Assembly: GCF_000803315.1 (NCBI RefSeq)
Contig: NZ_JRMH01000001.1
Span: forward strand, 1,674,001-1,738,000
Source: Pectobacterium actinidiae
GTDB taxonomy: Bacteria; Pseudomonadota; Gammaproteobacteria; Enterobacterales; Enterobacteriaceae
Reading direction: 5' to 3'
DNA: 64,000 bases
The position numbers and the translations under genes are program-made. Numbering within the stretch: position 1 is the first letter of the stretch; every line of letters starts with the position of its first letter. Below are positions 58,887 through 64,000 of the stretch, piece after piece. Below the pieces are notes generated by a model that worked only from the letters and a program-made list of their open reading frames with translations, was not told where the DNA came from and did not search any database.

Positions 58887-59410
58887 TGGCCGGGAAAATT
58901 GAAGTAAACCGTATTACCAACGCCAACATCTATATCAACGGCACCAACCTGCTGGGGCGTGCGCAGGAAATCAAACTGCCGGATGTCTCCATGATCATGC
59001 AGGAGCACAAAGCGCTGGGTATGGTCGGCAAAATTGAACTGCCTGCGGGTTTCGACAAGCTGGAAGGCGAGATCAAATGGAACTCCTTCTACCGTGAAGC
59101 GATGCTGGCGGCGGCAAACCCGTATCAATCGCTGGCGTTACAGTGTCGCTCCAGCGTGGAACGCTACGGCTCCCAAGGCCGTATCGAAGAAGTACCACTG
59201 GTGACGTACATGACCATCATGTTCAAAAAGAATCCGCTGGGCACGTTCAAACAGCACGAAAACCCGGATTTCAGTAGCGCGTTCAACTGCACTTATATCA
59301 AGCAAGTGATGAACGGTGAAGACCTGCTGGAGCTGGATTATATGTCCAACATCTTCATGGTGGGCGGCGTGGATCAACTGAACAGCTACCGCGCCAATAT
59401 CGGCGGTTAA
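58886..59410 (+). CDS. Tail tube protein (P2 FII-like)
   Basis: The protein has 174 residues and fits the P2 FII family: an N-terminal NIYINGTNLLGRAQEIKLPD strand, GKIELPAGFDKLEGEIKW, and the closing LLELDYMSNIFMVGGVDQLNSYRANIG, very like the FII C-terminus. It forms the inner tube of the contractile tail. It starts on the last base of the sheath stop (TGATGG). A hairpin follows. Confidence 0.9.
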   Translation: MAGKIEVNRITNANIYINGTNLLGRAQEIKLPDVSMIMQEHKALGMVGKIELPAGFDKLEGEIKWNSFYREAMLAAANPYQSLALQCRSSVERYGSQGRIEEVPLVTYMTIMFKKNPLGTFKQHENPDFSSAFNCTYIKQVMNGEDLLELDYMSNIFMVGGVDQLNSYRANIGG

Positions 59411-59422
59411 TTTATCTTCCAA

Positions 59423-59445
59423 GCCCGCCAGTGGGGCGGGCGTTT
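59423..59445 (+). terminator. Terminator-like hairpin after the tail tube gene
   Basis: The stem GCCCGCC (59423-59429) / GGCGGGC (59435-59441) is followed by GTTT, a weak T-tract. Confidence 0.6.
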
Positions 59446-59466
59446 ACATCAATCAGTGAGGTGGTT

Positions 59467-59763
59467 ATGACTGCATATGTTTTTGATATTATTGACCTCG
59501 AGCATGATATTCATTTTCAATGTCCCGAAGATGTTTACATCTTGGATGCAGCAGAAGAAGCGGGTTTTACTTTACCCTATTCTAGTCGTGCTGGGGCTGA
59601 CTCGTCATCGGTGGCTCGATTGATTTCTGGTCAGGTTGATCAAAGTGATGGTTCCTATTTGGATGAAGACCAGAAAGCGGCAGGATTCTTTCTGACGGAT
59701 ACATCTTATCCACTGAGTAACTGCGTTGTTCGCTTCTTTGCGGAAGATGAGCTGCATCGTTAA
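59467..59763 (+). CDS. Plant-type ferredoxin homologue lacking all four cluster cysteines
   Basis: The protein has 98 residues. It follows chloroplast-type [2Fe-2S] ferredoxin over nearly its whole length: FQCPEDVYILDAAEEAG (17-33), LPYS-x-RAG (36-43), the DQSDGSYLDEDQ region (58-69) and the acidic C-terminus. But the four ligand positions read S40, D45, S48 and D78 instead of Cys, so no normal cluster can form. The two remaining cysteines (C19, C86) are not ligand positions. By eye its DNA is more AT-rich than the tail genes around it. GAGGTGG precedes the ATG. Terminator-like hairpins flank it. It is likely cargo in the tail locus; role unknown. A ferredoxin decoy for the FusA receptor is one idea. 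Confidence 0.8.
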   Translation: MTAYVFDIIDLEHDIHFQCPEDVYILDAAEEAGFTLPYSSRAGADSSSVARLISGQVDQSDGSYLDEDQKAAGFFLTDTSYPLSNCVVRFFAEDELHR

Positions 59764-59786
59764 TTATCTCTCTGTGATCGTAATGA

Positions 59787-59810
59787 AAAGGGGCTTCGGC
59801 CCCTTTCTTA
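59787..59810 (+). terminator. Terminator after the ferredoxin-like gene
   Basis: The stem AAAGGGGC (59787-59794) / GCCCCTTT (59799-59806) with a TTCG tetraloop is followed by CTTA. Confidence 0.8.
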
Positions 59811-59899
59811 TGCCCGCCATTTTCGTTTTCTAATTCGCTTTAAAATCGTTATTCCTCGCCGCACGCGATACTGCTCCCGACATTTACTAAGGAGCTGTT

Positions 59900-60220
59900 A
59901 TGCACACTGAAACCTATTCTCTGCAATTCCCTTACACCACCTCTGCCGGTCAGCGCGTGGAGTCCATTTCGCTCAAGCGTCTGAAAGTCAAAGATATCAA
60001 AGCAGTGAAAAAAATCAGCGATGACCCAAGCAATTGGGACGACGCGCTGCTGTCGCGCATGACCGGTCTGGTGCCGGAAGACATCGATGAGATGGACGCG
60101 CAGGACTACATGGCGCTGCAAAAACGATTTCAGCAGCTACTTGGGTTGGATAACGCAACCGGCGCTGCTGTGGAAAGCACAGGCTCTGCTGGCGAGGTGG
60201 TTTCGCTTTCAACCGAGTGA
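59900..60220 (+). CDS. Tail assembly chaperone, short form
   Basis: The protein has 106 residues and matches the phage tail-assembly protein family (Mu gp41 / P2 E type): SISLKRLKVKDIKAVKKISDD, then SRMTGLVPEDIDEMDAQDYMAL. AAGGAG lies before the ATG. As in Mu, P2 and lambda, a second frame downstream extends it through ribosomal frameshift. It comes just before the tape measure gene and coats that protein during tail assembly. Confidence 0.8.
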   Translation: MHTETYSLQFPYTTSAGQRVESISLKRLKVKDIKAVKKISDDPSNWDDALLSRMTGLVPEDIDEMDAQDYMALQKRFQQLLGLDNATGAAVESTGSAGEVVSLSTE

Positions 60221-60308
60221 GATTGATGCGCTGGAACTGGACGATTTTGAACGCTGGCTAGATGAAGCCAGCGAACAGATAAAACGTGAGAACGGTGAGG
60301 AAGACTGA
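60141..60308 (+). CDS. Frameshift extension of the tail assembly chaperone
   Basis: The frame has the typical chaperone C-terminus (WFRFQPSEIDALELDDFERWLDEASEQ). It lies in the -2 (equal to +1) frame relative to the short form. An A5 run in CAA-AAA (60119-60124) lets the AAA-pairing tRNA slip back two bases, after which this frame continues from 60123. Mu is known to use a -2 shift here. The listed start is a TTG that may not be used alone; the real product is probably the fused protein. Confidence 0.6.
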   Translation: MGWITQPALLWKAQALLARWFRFQPSEIDALELDDFERWLDEASEQIKRENGEED

Positions 60309-60347
60309 TTACTGACAGGATTAATGAATCTACTATTCACCCTAACC

Positions 60348-60375
60348 CGGCCAGCGACAGGACGCTGGCCGTTTT
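60348..60375 (+). terminator. Hairpin between chaperone and tape measure genes
   Basis: The stem CGGCCAGCG (60348-60356) / CGCTGGCCG (60363-60371) is followed by TTTT. The gap to 60522 holds no other gene. Confidence 0.7.
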
Positions 60376-60522
60376 GCTCCCTCACCACCTGTCTTCTCCC
60401 GATTATCACCCGTCCTTTTCCTCGTTTTATCCCCTGTTTGTGATGGGGAAACCAAGCTGGAGCGGCGCAAGCCGCCGTCTCCGAACCGTCCCACAAGGGG
60501 CTTTTCTGAATGAGAGTGAACC

Positions 60523-62991
60523 GTGGATATGCTTTTAAACGGTGTCATGCTGGGCAGGGCGTTTGGTGCCACGCTGGATGACACAAAAAAATCGCTGCAG
60601 CCACTTAGCGATAAACTCAAACAAGCTGAGGAGTGGCAGCGTCTGTTTAATCAGTCGCTAGAACGCTTTGGCAACGTCAGTTTGCGCAGCACACAAGTGA
60701 CGTCCCGACTGAGCCAGTCACTAAGTAAATTGGTAACCAATCAGGAACGGCTGGAGAGTAGCCAGTCACGTCAAGAAACGCTACGTAGCCGTCGGGGTGA
60801 ACTCGCCGAGGATTTTCAGACTAAGCGTGCGCAGTTTGGTTCTGTCATGAAGCCAATTGTGGCGTCGGTCACATACTATGCCTCATTTGAGGCGCAGTTG
60901 CGCGACATCAGCGTTGCACATGGGATATCGACTGAGCAGGAAAAGTTGATGGGGCAGCGTCTGCGTCAAGATTCTCAACGCGTAAACCAAATGCCGGATG
61001 CATTGCTCGGGAGTGCCGGGCAATTGCTTGCTCGCGGTATGTCGCTGGATCAGGCAACGGATGTTGCAGCGGTGCTGGGGAAAACCTCAACGGCCTCTGG
61101 TGCGGCGTTGTCCGATCTTACCGCACTCTCAGCCACGTTGGATGACGTGTTTAACCTGAAAGGGGCGAAGGCGCAGGAGGAATCCTTCTCCCGCATGCTG
61201 GCGGGTACTAAACAGGGATTCTCCATGGCGTCGATGGCGCAATACGCGACGGCGCTGGCTCCAGGATTTACGGCGATGGGAGCGACGGGTAATCAGGCGC
61301 TGAGTCAGTTGGTTTCCAGCCTGAGCGCCACGAAAGGCGCGGATACGGAAGTGAACACGGCTGCTCGGCTGGGCAGCTTTATGAATGCTGTGGGGCGAAC
61401 CGACATTGCCGATAGTTACTACAACGCAGGCGTAGATTACAACGCGTCACTAAAAAGCTATATGAAAGGTGGGTATTCGCAGTACGACGCGGCCGTTCAG
61501 ATTAGTAACCGATTCATCGACAGTAAGGGCAGCCAATTCCAGCAACTGTGGGATAAGGCCAGCAAAGCGGGCAATGTAGACGCGCAGCAAAGCTTGATGC
61601 AGCGCTACGGCTTGCAGGAGGTGTTCCGCACACCAGAAGCGGTAAATCATGCGCTGTCGATGAAGCAGAATTGGCAGAGCTATCAAGCGAACCAACAGCG
61701 GATGAACAGCCCGGCGGCTACACAAACGCTGGAGCTCGACTTCGCCCGTCAGAATGACACATTAACTGCGCGCTGGAACCGAATGACAACGTCAGTGATG
61801 AATATTGCGCTCAATGTGGGTGAAGCGTTGACGCCAGTATTGGTTTCTCTGAGTGATGCGCTGATCCCTATTTTGGATCAATTGGTGACCTGGACGGCCG
61901 CGAACCCTGAACTGGTTCGCGGGATCGTGATGGCGGTTGCCGGTTTCTTCGCGTTCAGAATGGCATTGAGCGGTGCGAAGCTGGGGATTACCACGTTGTT
62001 ATCACCTTTGCAGAGCGTTTGGATCGGTATTTTGCAGGTTCAGCGCGGCTGGCAATTGTTCAATGCGGGATTAAGAACGACGGGTATATTGCAAGGTGTG
62101 GGAGCGGCGCTGAACCGGCTGGTTGGTGGGGCTGGATCTCTGGCTCGCATGCTTGGCGGAGCGTTACGTAGCGGCTTGATGATTGTGGGGCGAACGGTTT
62201 TGTTTCTGGGGCGTATGCTGCTGATGAATCCGATTGGTTTGGCAATAACGGCAATTGCGGGAGCCGCTTACCTGATTTACCGATACTGGGAGCCGATTAG
62301 CGCGTTCTTTAAAAACCTCTGGTCACACGTTAGCCAGGCGTTTAATGCGGGGTGGGAGGCGCTCAATAATGCGGTATCCGGTGGCGTAGTAGGTATTACA
62401 GCTTTACTGCTCGATTGGTCGCCATATGGAGTAATCTATTCAGTATTTTCCAATGCTTTCAATGAGCTGGGTATTCAGCTTCCCGGCAGTCTAAGTGAGC
62501 TCGGTGGTGTGATTATTGACGGACTGGTTAATGGTCTGACTAGCGCTTTCCCTGAGTTAAAGGGCGTCCTGAAAACGATCGACGAATTTATTCCTGATAG
62601 TGTTAAAGACTTTTTGGGCATTGGTTCGAAAACCGTGTCTATCGAAGCTAGCGGTCAATCTGTGGCTGCCAGTGCTGTAGCCCCGCCAGTTCTAAAACCT
62701 ACGCCGATATCTGCATTGTCGCTACATGAACCTATTGCTGAAAAGGGCACTGCGCCAACGCCGCAACAACGTGTCGCAATGACCTCCCCAGCCGGAGGAG
62801 CGAAAGGCAAGCTCGTTAGTGCGGCTTCTTCCGAGCGTGTTCAGGTTGCTTTCTCTCCCACCATTTATCTCAACGGCCAGAAGGCCGCGCCAACGCCTGA
62901 AATGACGAAGACGCTGACGCTTAGCATGAATGAACTGGAAAATATGTTGAACAAGCTGTTCGCTCAGCGTGAGCGCAGGGGGTACGCCTGA
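60523..62991 (+). CDS. Phage tail tape measure protein
   Basis: The protein has 822 residues. A helical N-terminal third with many Gln and Arg is followed by the tape-measure core (MLGSAGQLLARGMSLDQATDVAAVLGKTS-like repeat region with Ala, Ser, Leu), hydrophobic Gly/Leu-rich segments around residues 470-600 and a low-complexity C-terminal part. Its length sets tail length; at usual spacing this means a tail of roughly 120 nm. Start is GTG 60523. It overlaps the next gene by one base. Confidence 0.9.
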   Translation: MDMLLNGVMLGRAFGATLDDTKKSLQPLSDKLKQAEEWQRLFNQSLERFGNVSLRSTQVTSRLSQSLSKLVTNQERLESSQSRQETLRSRRGELAEDFQTKRAQFGSVMKPIVASVTYYASFEAQLRDISVAHGISTEQEKLMGQRLRQDSQRVNQMPDALLGSAGQLLARGMSLDQATDVAAVLGKTSTASGAALSDLTALSATLDDVFNLKGAKAQEESFSRMLAGTKQGFSMASMAQYATALAPGFTAMGATGNQALSQLVSSLSATKGADTEVNTAARLGSFMNAVGRTDIADSYYNAGVDYNASLKSYMKGGYSQYDAAVQISNRFIDSKGSQFQQLWDKASKAGNVDAQQSLMQRYGLQEVFRTPEAVNHALSMKQNWQSYQANQQRMNSPAATQTLELDFARQNDTLTARWNRMTTSVMNIALNVGEALTPVLVSLSDALIPILDQLVTWTAANPELVRGIVMAVAGFFAFRMALSGAKLGITTLLSPLQSVWIGILQVQRGWQLFNAGLRTTGILQGVGAALNRLVGGAGSLARMLGGALRSGLMIVGRTVLFLGRMLLMNPIGLAITAIAGAAYLIYRYWEPISAFFKNLWSHVSQAFNAGWEALNNAVSGGVVGITALLLDWSPYGVIYSVFSNAFNELGIQLPGSLSELGGVIIDGLVNGLTSAFPELKGVLKTIDEFIPDSVKDFLGIGSKTVSIEASGQSVAASAVAPPVLKPTPISALSLHEPIAEKGTAPTPQQRVAMTSPAGGAKGKLVSAASSERVQVAFSPTIYLNGQKAAPTPEMTKTLTLSMNELENMLNKLFAQRERRGYA

Positions 62992-63920
62992 TGTTTGCGG
63001 TATTAGGGAATATTGAATTTAAAGTGACCGCCTACTGGGACGGCTTTAATACGTCATTCGGGGCAGATTATGCCGAGCATAGTCGTATTGAAGGTAAACC
63101 CGGTCTGCAATTCATCGGTGCGAAGCTGGACGAGATTCATATTAGCCTGGTGTTTCACCAACAGTATTGCACGCCGGATGTCGAACTGATGCGGTTGAAT
63201 GAAGCGATGCGGGCGCATCAGGCGATGGCGCTGGTCTTCGGTAATGGGGATTATCGCGGCTGGTTTGTGATTACCGCATTGACCTCGACCAGCCAGCATA
63301 CCGACGCGAAAGGCAACGTGTTGGCAATGAATGCCGAGCTGACGCTGCGCGAATACATTGGCGATCCGAAGAATCCACTCAAGCCGCCGGCGATACAGAC
63401 ACCTGTTCCTAACGTCAGTGCCATCACGAAAGCCATCGAGAAAGTGAGCGATTTTGCGACCTCGCTACGTACGGCTGTCACGTATGCCAAGAAGGCGCAA
63501 TCAGCCTTTAAGGCGGTGAAAACCACGGTGCAGATTGTTAAACGGATGAAGAAAAATCCCGAAACGGCGCTGTTGCAAATTCCCGGGCTGCTAACGCAAG
63601 TCGGGAATGTATTGACGCCGTTAAGTGAGGTGGAACCGGCGTTTAAAAAAGCGGCAGAGGCCATATCTGATACGGCGGTTCAGGCAGAGAAGATGATGCC
63701 TGAAATTACAGCGGTTAATAAAGCGGCGAATGAAATGCTGAAACAGGTCAAGCAAGTTGCCACCTTGTTGCAGGACGTCGACAGCAAAAATGTTATCGAG
63801 AAGCTGGAAGCCATCAGTAAGCATGTTGATGCCGCTAGCGACACGTTTAAAGGCGCGGAGCCTGCGCTGAGCAAATTGACTGCGGAAATTGTGAAGAGGG
63901 TTAAACAATATGCACCTTGA
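62991..63920 (+). CDS. GpU-like tail protein with helical C-terminal extension
   Basis: The protein has 309 residues. The first 130 match phage P2 GpU-type tail proteins (MFAVLGNIEFKVTAYW at the start, then a beta-rich region with GDYRGWFVITALTSTSQHTD). The remaining 180 residues are a long helical extension rich in Lys, Ala and Val that P2 GpU does not have; it may form a coiled stalk or act with the tape measure. It overlaps the GpX gene by 11 bases. Confidence 0.8.
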   Translation: MFAVLGNIEFKVTAYWDGFNTSFGADYAEHSRIEGKPGLQFIGAKLDEIHISLVFHQQYCTPDVELMRLNEAMRAHQAMALVFGNGDYRGWFVITALTSTSQHTDAKGNVLAMNAELTLREYIGDPKNPLKPPAIQTPVPNVSAITKAIEKVSDFATSLRTAVTYAKKAQSAFKAVKTTVQIVKRMKKNPETALLQIPGLLTQVGNVLTPLSEVEPAFKKAAEAISDTAVQAEKMMPEITAVNKAANEMLKQVKQVATLLQDVDSKNVIEKLEAISKHVDAASDTFKGAEPALSKLTAEIVKRVKQYAP

Positions 63921-64000
63921 ACATATCACCACACAGGGCGAGCGGTGGGATACCTTGTCCTACCGGTATTATGGCGATCCGCTCGGCTATCCGCGAATCA
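63910..64000 (+). CDS. GpX-like LysM-fold tail protein, cut by the right edge
   Basis: Only the first 30 residues are in the window. They show the LysM-like P2 GpX start: an ITTQGERWDTLSYRYYGDPLGYP segment, with the W-D-x-L-S/A-x-R-x-Y-G-D pattern. The gene follows GpU as in P2. The rest lies beyond the edge. Confidence 0.75.
   Translation, partial: MHLEHITTQGERWDTLSYRYYGDPLGYPRI

Overview
The window looks like chromosome of a soft-rot enterobacterium, most likely Pectobacterium. Part of it keeps the Escherichia coli gene order (ybhK, moaABCDE, ybhL, ybhRSFG, rhlE). It also carries plant-pathogen genes: a serralysin metalloprotease with its inhibitor and dedicated type I exporter, followed directly by phage-tail genes. 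The species call is inference from gene content and sequence style; no 16S or other marker is present.

Layout. 1-5.2 kb: a VOC-family protein cut by the left edge, a small membrane coiled-coil protein, ybhK, and the molybdopterin operon moaABCDE. The moa operon sits behind a near-perfect ModE operator and a Moco-type riboswitch. 5.3-11.5 kb: ybhL, a structured non-coding stretch, and the ybhGFSR efflux pump on the minus strand. 11.5-18.8 kb: a ferric-siderophore uptake cluster (TonB-dependent receptor, binding protein, two permeases, ATPase, FhuF-like reductase). It occupies the place where E. coli has the regulator cecR/ybiH, and its upstream DNA has a perfect CRP half-site pair and a Fur-like box. 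19.1-33.4 kb: rhlE, an Xre/RES toxin-antitoxin pair, pepT, an orphan dppA-like gene, queH, dusC, the S-methylmethionine genes mmuPM behind a Met box, an unknown gene, a class IV adenylate cyclase, a flavinylated secreted protein with a membrane neighbour, pbpG and a glutathione transferase.

33.5-39.9 kb: a DeoR regulator with an ABC importer of the putative 2-aminoethylphosphonate type, divergent from a class III PLP enzyme. The shared promoter region has repeated GTG-T5-GTG motifs. 40.2-47.3 kb: bglX, idi, a 35-residue membrane peptide, a LysE exporter, an AraC regulator and dinG. 47.8-54.2 kb: protease prtW, inhibitor inh and exporter prtDEF, with a strong attenuator hairpin between protease and inhibitor.

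54.3 kb to the right edge: a phage-derived lysis and tail locus. Holin, endolysin, Rz and nested Rz1 genes and two small Mu-like genes run straight into tail genes (gp37-like, DUF2635-like, sheath, tube, frameshifted chaperone, tape measure, GpU, GpX). No terminase, portal or capsid gene lies between them, so the locus looks like a tailocin (phage-tail bacteriocin, as the known carotovoricins are) or a decayed prophage. Between the tail tube and chaperone genes sits the most unusual gene of the window. It encodes a close copy of a plant-type ferredoxin in which all four cluster cysteines are replaced (Ser, Asp, Ser, Asp), and terminator-like hairpins flank it. Pectobacterium is known to import plant ferredoxin and to make ferredoxin-domain bacteriocins, so a cluster-less ferredoxin mimic inside a tail locus is the best candidate here for something undescribed.
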